64,000 nt of DNA, taken from NCBI GenBank assembly GCA_033344775.1, contig JAWPMT010000001.1, positions 1,054,001-1,118,000 on the forward strand, in the 5' to 3' direction. This DNA comes from Cytophagales bacterium (lineage in GTDB: Bacteria > Bacteroidota > Bacteroidia > Cytophagales > Cyclobacteriaceae). Position 1 is the stretch's first letter. Each line of letters starts with the position of its first letter. Below the pieces are notes generated by a model, which saw only the letters and a program-made list of their open reading frames with translations, ran no database searches and had not been told where the DNA came from. The position numbers were made by a program, and so were the translations under genes. Positions 9,039 through 18,412 of the stretch are shown in pieces.

Positions 9039-11789
9039 TTAGTTGCGCATGAATTGGTCAAAAGTGATTGATACATAATACAAGGCACCGACTGTGGGAT
9101 TCCCCAAGGCCTGTTCGTACCGATTATTAGACAGATTGGACCCTCCTACTTTTAACACCGATTTCAGATCTGGCAATCGGTAGGTCACTTGCGCATCCAA
9201 CGTGCTGTAAGCAGGTATATCCCCTTGCGCGAAGGTACTTTCCCAGTAAAAGGCATCTTGCCACCTCCATGTGATGTTGAAGCCTAACCGATCGGAGACT
9301 TTGCGATTAGCAAGCGTAAAGTTCAGTTTATGCTCCGGTGTATTGAACCCAGCCTGAAACCCTTCAGGAAGTGCTTCTACATCAATCAACTCATTCCAGG
9401 CATAATTACCTCCCAAAGTATAATTACCTCCCAATGCAACTGAAACGCCTAAAGCAGCACCCTGGGATTTGACTTCCTGATCTAAGGTGACGGCAGCCTG
9501 ATAAACCGTGGGACTTAGCAAACCCAGCGGGTCACCAGGTGTGGTACTTGATTGGAATAAGTTTAGTCCTCCTCCAAAATTGTTGAATGTGCTGTGATAG
9601 TAGTATCCATCCACCATCACTTTATTCTGAATCAAGCTTTTATAACCTATTTCGATTGTACTGTTTTGTTCTAATTCCAGCTCATAATTACTTGGATCAT
9701 CTGCTGCATCTAAAATGGGTGTAGCAGCCGTGCTTGCAGCAACGAAAGCTTGTTCTTGCGTCTGTCCTTCAGCCAATGACTGCCCCTGAACCGTCAGGAA
9801 GGTGCTTACATATTGATTGAAATCTTCCTGTGAATAAACGGGGTTTGTTTCAAAACCATATCGGTCTTTGAAAAATGACAATCCACCAATTAAACGAGCT
9901 TGCGGCGTTTGTAAGTCAATGTATTGATTCTGGGTCGTGGGCATACGAAATCCCGTTTGATAAGACGCCCTGATGAAATGATTATTCAAGAATTCATAAA
10001 CCGCTGAAATTCTAGGCGTGGTTCGTCCATCAAAGTTTTCATTTTTATCATATCGCAGTGAGCCGGTCAATCGAAGACGATCATCTAATAGCCTCTTAGA
10101 AGCCTGAATAAATCCACCGTACTCTCCAATATTGAACTCGTCTCCATTGTTATCCAGCGCAAAAAGCGTCGCTTCCGAGTTCAGGTCATATTGTCGATAG
10201 TTCATGCCGACGATTACATCCGCAAAACCAATCAGATCGCTTAGATTATAGGTACCCTCAATTGCATATAAACCTGTTTTATCCAAGAATTTGGCACCTC
10301 CTTCAGAAAGTGGCGTATCGATAATCTGGTCACGCACTGCATTAAACGCTTCGGAACCAGGTGCTGCGACATCTCGATCCGCAAAACTTCTTGCTACGGC
10401 ATGACTCAATGGCTCTGTCCCCGGAATCAGTCCTGCATACGCCGCAGCGTATTCCTCGAACCATGTACCACTAGGTTTCAAGGCTTCGTTCATGGCCAGG
10501 CCTAAGGTTCCAATGGCATAAGAGTCTCCTGAATTTTCTTGTGTTGAATAAGCGCGTACATTGAAGTTTTCACCGCGCAATTCCAATTTATATTGGCTGA
10601 GTTCGAAATCCTGCAGTGAATAACGATCAATCCCTGTATAAACCGTCTGGCCGGTGCCATAGTTTACCTGAAGGATGCCTTCCAATCGATCATTGAACTT
10701 GTAATGCATCGCGCCGGAAAGTTTGACACTCCTGGCCGTATAATCCACCAGTTCTTCCTCACTAAATCCGGTACGACTGACCAGAATATCTTCTCCATTG
10801 GGTCCTAGCGACAAAAAAGTTGAAGTCTCGTCACCAAAGATATTGATGGCTTCATAACCGGGACTGGATTCCCTGGTAACAGATGCATCTAACGATCGAT
10901 CTCTGAAATCACTGGCGCGCCAGTCTTCTGCATCCAGAAAGGTCCCGTTCAATTTAAAAGCAAATTTCTCCCCTATTTTACCTGCGTATCGCAGAGAAGT
11001 CTCTATAAAAGGGCTGGGATCTTCATCAGTGCCATCCACATGATTGACGCCCGTTTTCACCACAGCACTTAACCCAGGGTAATCAAATGGACTCTTGCTA
11101 TTCATAAGGATAATCCCATTGATCGCATTGGGACCATAAAGCGCTGAAGCAGCACCTGGCAATAACTCCACACTCTCAAGGTCCAATTCGGAGATACCGA
11201 CAATGTTTCCTACGGCAAAATTTAGTCCGGGGGCCTGATTGTCCATACCATCTACCAGTTGGACCAATCGCGTATTCCCATTCGCATTAAATCCGCGTAA
11301 GGCAAGTGAACGAAAAGTAAAACTCTGGGTACTCATGTCCACATTTTTCTGGTTGACCAGTGCTCCATAAAAGTCCTGCGTGGGTGCTTGCTGAATATCC
11401 AGGATATTCATTTTCTCAATAGCGACTGGAGATTCCAGTATACTTTCCTCCACTCTGGAAGCTGACACCACAATTTCCTGAGCCAGCAAAATATCTTCCT
11501 CAAGGATGACATCTATCGATCCGGTAACTGCCGTATTGATGTCCACTTCTTTGGTTTCAAATCCTACCATGGAAATCACCAGCGTGATGGGTAATGGTTG
11601 ATCAACTGACAGGGCAAAAGATCCTTCCACATCAGTCGTTGTTCCAATCAACTGATTCTTCAATTTGATATTAACGCCTATCAGCGGTTGCCCCCGATCA
11701 TCGGAGACCTTACCTTTCAATTGATTAGTTTGTGCATGCATTGTGATAGCAAAACACAACAGGCAGAGACCTGTAAACAATGTTTTCAT
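9039..11789 (-). CDS. TonB-dependent receptor with carboxypeptidase-regulatory-like domain
   Basis: A 916-residue outer-membrane receptor. Signal peptide ends near TMHAQ. A carboxypeptidase-regulatory-like domain (about residues 23-110: LKGKVSDDRGQPLIGVNI, TTTDVEGSFAL) leads into the TonB-box region EIVVSASRVEES and a plug with LRGFNANGNTRLVQLVDGMD and LLPGAASALYGPNAINGII. The barrel shows the conserved RASYQTGFRMPTTQNQY and ends in an aromatic-rich strand (YYVSITFDQF). No SusD partner is adjacent; the plug and barrel resemble siderophore, cobalamin or metal receptors more than SusC. The transcript is monocistronic, with a terminator downstream. Confidence 0.93.
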   Translation of the reverse strand: MKTLFTGLCLLCFAITMHAQTNQLKGKVSDDRGQPLIGVNIKLKNQLIGTTTDVEGSFALSVDQPLPITLVISMVGFETKEVDINTAVTGSIDVILEEDILLAQEIVVSASRVEESILESPVAIEKMNILDIQQAPTQDFYGALVNQKNVDMSTQSFTFRSLALRGFNANGNTRLVQLVDGMDNQAPGLNFAVGNIVGISELDLESVELLPGAASALYGPNAINGIILMNSKSPFDYPGLSAVVKTGVNHVDGTDEDPSPFIETSLRYAGKIGEKFAFKLNGTFLDAEDWRASDFRDRSLDASVTRESSPGYEAINIFGDETSTFLSLGPNGEDILVSRTGFSEEELVDYTARSVKLSGAMHYKFNDRLEGILQVNYGTGQTVYTGIDRYSLQDFELSQYKLELRGENFNVRAYSTQENSGDSYAIGTLGLAMNEALKPSGTWFEEYAAAYAGLIPGTEPLSHAVARSFADRDVAAPGSEAFNAVRDQIIDTPLSEGGAKFLDKTGLYAIEGTYNLSDLIGFADVIVGMNYRQYDLNSEATLFALDNNGDEFNIGEYGGFIQASKRLLDDRLRLTGSLRYDKNENFDGRTTPRISAVYEFLNNHFIRASYQTGFRMPTTQNQYIDLQTPQARLIGGLSFFKDRYGFETNPVYSQEDFNQYVSTFLTVQGQSLAEGQTQEQAFVAASTAATPILDAADDPSNYELELEQNSTIEIGYKSLIQNKVMVDGYYYHSTFNNFGGGLNLFQSSTTPGDPLGLLSPTVYQAAVTLDQEVKSQGAALGVSVALGGNYTLGGNYAWNELIDVEALPEGFQAGFNTPEHKLNFTLANRKVSDRLGFNITWRWQDAFYWESTFAQGDIPAYSTLDAQVTYRLPDLKSVLKVGGSNLSNNRYEQALGNPTVGALYYVSITFDQFMRN

Positions 11790-11959
11790 ATAGTTTGGGT
11801 TTGTGTTTCAAACCCGAAATATGAAGCCTCAAATCAGTCAAATAGAGGATTTTCAAGTTGAAGCCGCCTTATTTCTGCCGGAAGCGGCTCAGGTATTATT
11901 TGAATTTTTTGCTACTTCTTGTCTACCCTGTGATTCTCATTGATCAATGATCCTGACAT

Positions 11960-12748
11960 TTAGCTTACATTGAATATTGCCCACAACAATAAGACATTGA
12001 TGTAAGCCAAAAACAAGATAAAAAACCCTGCCGTCATACCCATAGATTTCAATAAGCAGATGAACCAATGTCCAGTTCCTAACCGCCGAAACGAGATGAC
12101 CAAATGTAAGATGAGCCATACAAACACACTGATCATGGAAATCGGGAAAAGCCACCTGTTAAGGTTTGGAAATTGATCCGAAAGCATCCAGGAAGTGATA
12201 TTGGTCACCCCCGCCACAACAAGAAATAATAGAAGAAAAAAGGTCATGAAATGAAAGGCATGTACCGTATGGAAGACCAGCCTTTCACCACGTTTTAATT
12301 CTATCAGCCAGATCAACAAAGCCATGAAAGGAATCATGATGAATATCAGAGCCGGTTGATGAAAGGATATGAACGCATCAAGTTTTATTTCATAGATCAA
12401 TTCTGAAAGACCCGATTCGGCCATGCCTGATTCAATCCACTCCTTATGCCTGCCTTCATTAGCAACGAAGCCCTTGTATCTAAAATTCAGTAATTGAATC
12501 CTTCCCGAATTAATAAGCGGTTGCAGGAGAAAGAACAAGAAATTGACGGAGAAATACAGCGTTGTAGGGGCAGTGAATTGAGATTGACCTTCGTACAGAT
12601 AAGCTTTGGTCAGTTTTCCAGGATAAAAGAGCAAGAGTTTAAGCGTTCCCCAAAGTCTGCGATCCAACCCAAACATACTGGAAGCATTGTCTTTAACAAA
12701 TGACTTGAAAGTGATATTGGAGGACTTATCTTGTTTTTCAGGTTCCAT
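11960..12748 (-). CDS. DUF3667-like integral membrane protein
   Basis: A 262-residue membrane protein. The N-terminal soluble part FGLDRRLWGTLKLLLFYPGKLTKAYL matches the DUF3667 core, but the Cys-rich zinc ribbon usually at the N-terminus of that family is absent. Five or so membrane helices follow (for example LYFSVNFLFFLLQPL, LIFIMIPFMALLIWLI, FMTFFLLLFLVVAGV, LILHLVISF and a last one near the C-terminus). The biochemical role is unknown. It lies downstream of, and in the same direction as, the LytTR pair, but a 175-base gap with a repeat separates them. Confidence 0.72.
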   Translation of the reverse strand: MEPEKQDKSSNITFKSFVKDNASSMFGLDRRLWGTLKLLLFYPGKLTKAYLYEGQSQFTAPTTLYFSVNFLFFLLQPLINSGRIQLLNFRYKGFVANEGRHKEWIESGMAESGLSELIYEIKLDAFISFHQPALIFIMIPFMALLIWLIELKRGERLVFHTVHAFHFMTFFLLLFLVVAGVTNITSWMLSDQFPNLNRWLFPISMISVFVWLILHLVISFRRLGTGHWFICLLKSMGMTAGFFILFLAYINVLLLWAIFNVS

Positions 12749-12840
12749 TTTCGAAGGAATACCGCAGTTGGATTGGCATGTTCGAAATTAGTCGATTTAT
12801 TAAAACCCTGCTTTGTCAAGGGTTATAAAAAGATAGACGC

Positions 12841-12880
12841 ACCTGCCGGCAAGGCATGGCTTCGACAGGCTCAGTGTGAC
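12841..12880. repeat. Dispersed repeat, second type
   Basis: Contains CTTCGACAGGCTCAGTGTGAC. On the reverse strand this shares GTCA..CTGAG..TGTCG with the element at 31524, which suggests a small family of dispersed intergenic repeats. It fills the gap between the DUF3667 gene and the response regulator. Confidence 0.4.
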
Positions 12881-12923
12881 TATCTCTTTCTGAATGACAA
12901 AGTAGACGGATAGTTTATACCAA

Positions 12924-13700
12924 TCAATAGTCTGCCCAACGTTTGAAATCTGTGGCTTTTTCTTTGCTTATGATAATCGGTGTAGGTGGCTCTGGTTTGG
13001 CACTGAGCAATAGCCTGCCGGTGAAGTATGGTTCAATCTCTGCGATGGCCGTACGAGCAACCAGAAACTGTCGATTGGCCCGATAGAACTGGGCAGGATT
13101 CAATTGTTTTTCTAACTCATCCAAAAAGAATTCTACCACGAATTCCGTATTGTCTTTTCGTTTTAAAAACACACCCCGCTCCTTGATGTACAGATAGGCC
13201 ACTTCACTCACATCAATGAGCAGCATTTTTTGTTTGAAGTTCACCAAAAAACTGGAGCGGTAATTTTCTTTTTTAAACTCACTGGTCAATTTCATCAATT
13301 GGCTCATGTAAGTTTCCCGGGTGAATTGTTCACTTTGCGCCAGGTACCGATCCATGGCCACGTTCAACTCCTTGGGATCAACTGGTTTCAACAAATAATC
13401 AAGGCTATTGACTTTGAAAGCCTTGAGCGCATACTCGTCGTAGGCCGTTGTGAATATTACCGGACAATTGATCACCACTTGATTGAAAATCTCAAAACTC
13501 AGTCCGTCAGCTAATTGGATGTCCATGAAAATCAGCTCGACCTGTGGTTGATCATGCAGCCACGCCACCGCCTCGCTTACTCTATTGTGGGTACACTCGA
13601 TCTGAAAATCAAAACGATCCAACTTACGCAGTTCTTTGGTCAGTCGCTTTACCGCAACTTCCTCGTCTTCAATGATTGCAATTCGTATAGGAATGGCCAT
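12924..13700 (-). CDS. LytTR-family response regulator
   Basis: A 258-residue cytoplasmic transcription regulator. The receiver domain (residues about 5-120) has the acidic pocket EDEE, the phospho-acceptor Asp60 in LIFMDIQLADG, a conserved Thr in FTTAYDEYALKAF and Lys105 in YLLKPVD. The C-terminal LytTR DNA-binding domain (about 150-258) shows VSEVAYLYIKERGVFL and FYRANRQFLVA. Its start codon shares one base with the stop of the kinase gene (TAATG), so the two are co-translated and form a two-component pair. Targets cannot be read; DUF3667 downstream is a candidate. Confidence 0.93.
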   Translation of the reverse strand: MAIPIRIAIIEDEEVAVKRLTKELRKLDRFDFQIECTHNRVSEAVAWLHDQPQVELIFMDIQLADGLSFEIFNQVVINCPVIFTTAYDEYALKAFKVNSLDYLLKPVDPKELNVAMDRYLAQSEQFTRETYMSQLMKLTSEFKKENYRSSFLVNFKQKMLLIDVSEVAYLYIKERGVFLKRKDNTEFVVEFFLDELEKQLNPAQFYRANRQFLVARTAIAEIEPYFTGRLLLSAKPEPPTPIIISKEKATDFKRWADY

Positions 13701-14695
13701 TACACAGGTTTTAAGGGGAGTTTAATCACAAACAAATCCGCTTCCACACCAAAAGATATGGGTTTCAATAACAATGAAAAACGTTTCTGCAAATTCTTAA
13801 GCCCTACTCCTTCGCCTGCAACTTCAAAGGCCTTTGGATTGACCTTGTTGCTGATCACTAATTCATCGTCTCGTGCCTCAATCGTGACCACTAATTGTTC
13901 CTTGGGTGTGGCAATGTTATGTTTCACTGCATTCTCCACCAGCAGTTGTAAGGACAATGGAGGAATCCAATAATTTTTTATCTCCTCTGGAATAGACACC
14001 ACCATATCGACCGCACTATTAAAGCGCATTTTGATCAAATGCCAATAATCCTCCAGGAAGATCAGTTCATCTTCCAAAGAAATGAAATCACGTTGACTGC
14101 TTTGCAAGACAACCCGGTAAAGGTTGGAAAAGGAGCGAACAAATTCCGTGGCTTTTTCCTGATCCTCCTCGATCAGGTCCAGTAGAGAATTCAGGCTATT
14201 GAACAGAAAATGTGGATTGATCTGTTGCTTCATGGCCTCCAGTTGCGAGGTAAGGTTCTCAGCCTGTAAAGACAGGTTCTGCACGCGCAGCGCTTCTCGT
14301 TGCTTGATGGCGTTGAGGGCTTGTTGAATAAAGGTGAATACCACTGATGCGACAATCATTCGGAGAACAACCAGTCCAAGAGGAATCTGTGGCAAGTTCT
14401 TCCAGATGATCGGTTGTAACATGACATTTACTGAAAGGAAAATGATGATGGATCCGGAATTGATCACCGCCCAAAGCGCAGTTTGACTTAATCGCGCAAA
14501 TAAAGGAATTGATTTGAGCCGTTCCCCCATTACATTGCCGTACCATAGAAAAACAAGAAAAAAAGTCCCAACCAGATACTGGGAAATCACAGATGACCAT
14601 GGTAATGGGCCCTCTATGTGAGTCTGATTGATCAATCCCAGTGCAGGAATCAACAGAGCGAGGATTACAGGTAGGTACTTCTCAATATTGCGCAT
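13700..14695 (-). CDS. LytS/YehU-type sensor histidine kinase
   Basis: A 331-residue inner-membrane kinase. Four hydrophobic segments cover residues about 8-125; a coiled coil follows. The His_kinase domain has the phospho-acceptor His162 in QQINPHFLFNSLNSL. The ATPase part shows IPPLSLQLLVENAVKHNI (N box) and GVGLKNLQKRFSLL (G box). This short architecture, without PAS or HAMP domains, is standard for the Bacteroidota LytS-like family paired with LytTR regulators. The signal sensed is unknown. Confidence 0.92.
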   Translation of the reverse strand: MRNIEKYLPVILALLIPALGLINQTHIEGPLPWSSVISQYLVGTFFLVFLWYGNVMGERLKSIPLFARLSQTALWAVINSGSIIIFLSVNVMLQPIIWKNLPQIPLGLVVLRMIVASVVFTFIQQALNAIKQREALRVQNLSLQAENLTSQLEAMKQQINPHFLFNSLNSLLDLIEEDQEKATEFVRSFSNLYRVVLQSSQRDFISLEDELIFLEDYWHLIKMRFNSAVDMVVSIPEEIKNYWIPPLSLQLLVENAVKHNIATPKEQLVVTIEARDDELVISNKVNPKAFEVAGEGVGLKNLQKRFSLLLKPISFGVEADLFVIKLPLKPV

Positions 14696-14799
14696 GCGAG
14701 TTCAATATTAAATTTTTGGCTACAAATCAGAAACTGCAATCTGGTTGAAGGTGCATTTATCGCATTTAAAACCTGAAATAGCTTACTAAAGCAGTCCAA

Positions 14800-15523
14800 T
14801 CAGGTCAATTGCCGATACTGTCTGCGAAAGTTTGGTGGAGAATGTCTCTTGAATTTGCGGAACTGCTGATAGAAAAACGGCAAACTCTCATAGCCACACT
14901 GATATCCAATTTCGGCCACTTGCAGATCGGTTTCAAGCAGTAGCCTACTGGCAACATTGCACCGGTATTCATTGAGAAAAACGAAAAAGGGCCGGTCCAT
15001 AACCTTACTAAAAACCGGGAAAAGAATTGTTCGGTCATGTGAAGGTGTGATGCCACTTTTGATAAGGTCACTTTTGTCCGGTAATTCTGCTTCACAAATT
15101 GCTGGATGGCCTGGATACGATCGTTGGTTGATGTGCTAAAATCCCTCGATCTTCGCAATATGCTCGATCTTGTCTTTTATGGCCTGTGTCGACTTAAAAT
15201 GTAATCCCCGTTGCGCATCTTGTTGGAGTTTCCTGATACACGAAAATTCAGGAACCTGCTGAAACAGATCATTGTGCCACTGAATCACAAATGCATGCGC
15301 CGGCTCTGTGTTCGATTCATCATTGATCCAACAATGTGGAAGATTTAGCCCTGAAATCAGAAATGTGATTACCGACATATCTGATCCCATGACTGCTGAT
15401 GATATAGGTGAGTTCAAATTCAGGGTGAAAATGCCATGGGGCATCAAATCGCTCTCCTCCGGTCTTGAAAGCCGTTACGGAACTCCCCTCTTCAAAACTT
15501 ACCTTCTCGTACTTTGCCTTCAT
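14800..15523 (-). pseudogene. AraC-family regulator with cupin domain, broken by several lesions
   Basis: Pieces of one AraC regulator occur in order but in different frames. The cupin part starts at 15523 (MKAKYEKVSF, APWHFHPEFELTYI), then jumps frame near 15360, where about eight residues of the usual strand before LNLPHCWIND are missing. The linker piece ends in a stop near 15136, where roughly 30 residues seem lost. The first helix-turn-helix (QQFVKQNYRTKVTLSKVASH) and MTEQFFSRF follow, then a one-base loss in an A5 run (15010-15014) shifts to the second helix-turn-helix (VAEIGYQCGYESLPFFYQQF). Three separate lesions argue for true decay rather than a single sequencing error. It once probably controlled sugar or secondary metabolism. 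Confidence 0.8.
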
Positions 15524-15543
15524 ACCTTTAGTCGGATAACAGT

Positions 15544-16704
15544 TTACCTTCGAATCAGCCGCACGTTCAGTTCATCAAAACCTACCTTCCGGGAAATATC
15601 CCCTAACCCTTCATGATTCTCCTGATAATCTAAAATTTCAATGGATTTTACCTTATTCGCTAATTGGGTCAGCATCAATCGGATGACTTGACGCGCATGG
15701 GTTGCTCCTAAACATTTGTGATGACCAAAACCAAACCCAACATGTGGATTTTGCCTTCGATCCAGCTGTACTTCATCCGGATGATCGAATACAGACTCGT
15801 CACGATTGGCTGCTGCCCAACACAAGGAGATTTTCTGATCTTGCTGAATGGCATGTTCACAAACCGTCGTTTGCTTCGTGCTGATGCGGCCAAGGTGCGT
15901 CAATGGAGCAAAATAGCGCACGAGCTCTTCTACCGCTAAAGCTGCCATTCTAGGTGATTGGTGCAGTTGTTCGAGGTGTTGGGGATTTTCTGCGAGGTAA
16001 GCGAACGTATTGGTGATCACATTGATCACCGTGTCTCTCCCTCCGGCAAAAGTGAGGTTCGAAATGCCATGAACTTCTTCTCGAGTCAGTTTCCGCCCAT
16101 CTACCTCGGCAGCCAGAAGCTGAGAATAAATATCCTTACCGGGAGTTTTTATGGCCTGATCAATTTGCCGGGCTATGTAATCGTCCAATACCGCGGATTT
16201 ATCTTTATCCAGGGAAGTAGCTTCACTTCTGAATACGTGGGTTCCCCAGGATATCCAGGTGGTTGCTTCCTCACATGGAACATTGAGCAGTAAAGTCAAC
16301 GCGTGCGACTGAAGTTTCAGTGCAAAATCCGAAACCACTTCCAAACGATCCATTTGAAGCACTTCATCCAATAATTCATCGATCATTTTCTCCAATACTT
16401 CCTGATAAGCTTTATCCAAAGGACGTTTAAACCACACATCCAACAGCTTGCGAAAAGCAGCGTGAACCGGAGGATCTGTTTCTACCGGAATTTGTCTTAC
16501 CTCCCGAATATCTTCCTCAGAGGGCACTACAATGCGACCAGGGATAGCCGTACCGGAACTGAATGTTTCCCAATTTTTAGCACATGCCCGAAGGTCATCC
16601 ATCCGCAGCACCATATGCACGGACTCCCCATGGTCAGTCATTTGAAGTACGCCATCTGTTGTTCGGGCTGTCTTAAAAGGATCGGGAAATTCACTCGCTT
16701 TCAT
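15544..16704 (-). CDS. Cytochrome P450, bacterial class I type
   Basis: A 386-residue soluble haem monooxygenase. The I-helix oxygen-activation motif is seen as FAGGRDT, the K-helix ExxR as EELVR, and the haem-binding loop as FGFGHHKCLGATHAR with the ligand at Cys331. Short length and no membrane anchor fit the soluble bacterial type that takes electrons from ferredoxin and a reductase; neither partner is nearby. It starts upstream of the decayed AraC gene in the same direction with a 20-base gap, so the regulator may once have been co-transcribed with it. Substrate unknown. Confidence 0.92.
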   Translation of the reverse strand: MKASEFPDPFKTARTTDGVLQMTDHGESVHMVLRMDDLRACAKNWETFSSGTAIPGRIVVPSEEDIREVRQIPVETDPPVHAAFRKLLDVWFKRPLDKAYQEVLEKMIDELLDEVLQMDRLEVVSDFALKLQSHALTLLLNVPCEEATTWISWGTHVFRSEATSLDKDKSAVLDDYIARQIDQAIKTPGKDIYSQLLAAEVDGRKLTREEVHGISNLTFAGGRDTVINVITNTFAYLAENPQHLEQLHQSPRMAALAVEELVRYFAPLTHLGRISTKQTTVCEHAIQQDQKISLCWAAANRDESVFDHPDEVQLDRRQNPHVGFGFGHHKCLGATHARQVIRLMLTQLANKVKSIEILDYQENHEGLGDISRKVGFDELNVRLIRR

Positions 16705-16975
16705 GCCTGTGTTCGGTTAAAGTAACCTCAAATTACTGGACAAACCCTTGAATATTCATCTGCTATTTTACCCAATTTATACTTTATTCTATCATATAAA
16801 CGATAAGTAACATCCGTATGACTTACATAATACATAACAGAGACATGAACCCACAAGTCTGCATCTTAGGAGAACAATCCGAATGGAATGAATATGGAGA
16901 GAAAATGGTAAAACAAAGTGGTGCCTATGCGGCTGTTGGCATACAGACGCCATTGAGCAATTGGCGCTTTCCAAT

Positions 16976-17279
16976 CAACAGGTTGATAAAAACTCGATGT
17001 AGATCCATTATCAAAAACTCATCAGGATTAGGCAAACCCACGAGGCTTTGCAGATAGGCACCTATCACCTCCTCTTCAAGGATCAATCAGCAGTGTTAAC
17101 CTTTGAGAGATCCTTTTGGAACAGAGTCGATTCAAGTGATCATCAATACTACTGAAACCGCTATTTCAATCCAACGAGTGGACATAGGAACGATCATGTA
17201 TCAGGAAAATGTGACATTGATCGATCAGTTTTTAACGCTTGATCCTTACGGTATTTACATTTCCAATAAGCGCCAATAA
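16976..17279 (+). pseudogene. Remnant of a GH13 alpha-amylase-family glycosidase, C-terminal end
   Basis: Two reading frames together give the end of a GH13 enzyme. The first reads QQVDKNSM, a stop, then IHYQKLIRIRQTHEALQIG and HLLFKDQSAVLTFERS, matching the linker helix and the first strands of the C-terminal domain. The frame then shifts by one to RDPFGTESIQVIINTTETAI and ends DQFLTLDPYGIYISNK before TAA at 17277-17279. That is the usual terminal beta-sandwich, whose conserved features are INT and PYG. The catalytic barrel is missing; only unrecognised sequence precedes it. The match is from pattern recognition and should be checked by translated search. Confidence 0.62.
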
Positions 17280-17286
17280 AATCTAA

Positions 17287-18342
17287 TCATTCTCCCCTGA
17301 CTACTTCCATCATTTTATGGAAGATCTCATTGTTTTCATATATGCCATTGAACTTCTCGCTGCCTTTGCCAAAGGCGAATACAGGGATCAGCGTAGCGGT
17401 GTGGCCTCCCGTTGAGAATTTATAATCGATCTCGACATAACCTTCTCCACCGGCAAGGGCCAGGCCTCCGGTTTCGTGATCGGCAGTTACGATCACCAGG
17501 GTATTTTCATTCTTTTCAGCAAAATTCAACGCCATTTCCAACACCTCATTGAAGTCCAGCAATTCCGTCACCACATAGTCCAGCTCATTCGCATGCCCAC
17601 CCCAATCGATTTGCGAACCTTCAACCATCAGGAAAAATGGATTTTCTTTTTTCTCCATGTATCGCAGTGCATTTCGGGTAGCATTTTCAAGAAACTCTCC
17701 CCTGCCATCCAACATTCGAGGCATCGCATCAGCAGCCATCAGGTTCAAATATTTACGATTAGGTGACACCCTTCTGAATCTGGCCAAAGTATCCGTATTG
17801 ACCTCATAACCTTGTTTCCTCATTTTTTCTATCAGGTCCTGGCCATCTTCCCGGGCATTGAAATGATTCAGGCCTCCACCTGCGATGTAGTCCACATTTG
17901 CATCTGATAAGTGTAGGGCAATTTCCTCATACATCCTTCTGGCAGGTACGTGGGCATAAAAAGAAGCAGGTGTCGCATGAGTGATGGTAGAAGTCGCCAC
18001 CACACCTGTCGTATAGCCTTGTTCTCTGTAGTATTCCAAAATGGTCGGTTGACTGACCGTATCTGCATCTACTCCAATGGCACCATTATAGGATTTGACA
18101 CCACTTGCAAAAGCCGTCGCTCCTGCCGCCGAATCGGTTACTTTCTGCCTGGCAGATTGCGTTTTGATAAACCCATAGGATTGAAATCGCTCAAAATTCA
18201 AAGGTTCCTCTGCATGGTACATCGCTGCGGAAATCTGGGAAAGTCCCATTCCATCACCAATGAGTAAAATAATGTTTGGGGTATCCTGGGCTAAACCAAT
18301 TTTGGCCACAAGAAAGGCAAGGATCAACGTGCAAACTCTCAT
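17287..18342 (-). CDS. Alkaline phosphatase, PhoA-type fold
   Basis: A 351-residue exported metal-dependent phosphomonoesterase. Signal peptide ends near KIGLAQ. First metal motif LLIGDGMG (Asp30), nucleophile Ser71 in VTDSAAGATAFASG, the His-containing THATPASFYAHV loop, then VEGSQIDWGGHAN and the metal triad VTADHETGG, and a last His in STGGHT. All key residues of the alkaline phosphatase family can be seen. It would release phosphate from organic esters in the periplasm or at the surface. Monocistronic; it ends seven bases from the GH13 remnant on the other strand. Confidence 0.93.
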   Translation of the reverse strand: MRVCTLILAFLVAKIGLAQDTPNIILLIGDGMGLSQISAAMYHAEEPLNFERFQSYGFIKTQSARQKVTDSAAGATAFASGVKSYNGAIGVDADTVSQPTILEYYREQGYTTGVVATSTITHATPASFYAHVPARRMYEEIALHLSDANVDYIAGGGLNHFNAREDGQDLIEKMRKQGYEVNTDTLARFRRVSPNRKYLNLMAADAMPRMLDGRGEFLENATRNALRYMEKKENPFFLMVEGSQIDWGGHANELDYVVTELLDFNEVLEMALNFAEKNENTLVIVTADHETGGLALAGGEGYVEIDYKFSTGGHTATLIPVFAFGKGSEKFNGIYENNEIFHKMMEVVRGE

Positions 18343-18412
18343 GTGGCCAAAATAAAGGTGCCCAAGTCGGAAAACCTAAGTCATGATGTTATGAAGGGTT
18401 TAATTCTTCATT

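Noticed and set aside
16818-17057. 79-codon frame starting MTYIIHNRD
   Set aside because: Its end overlaps the GH13 remnant in another frame; the sequence has no domain and is best seen as part of decayed DNA.
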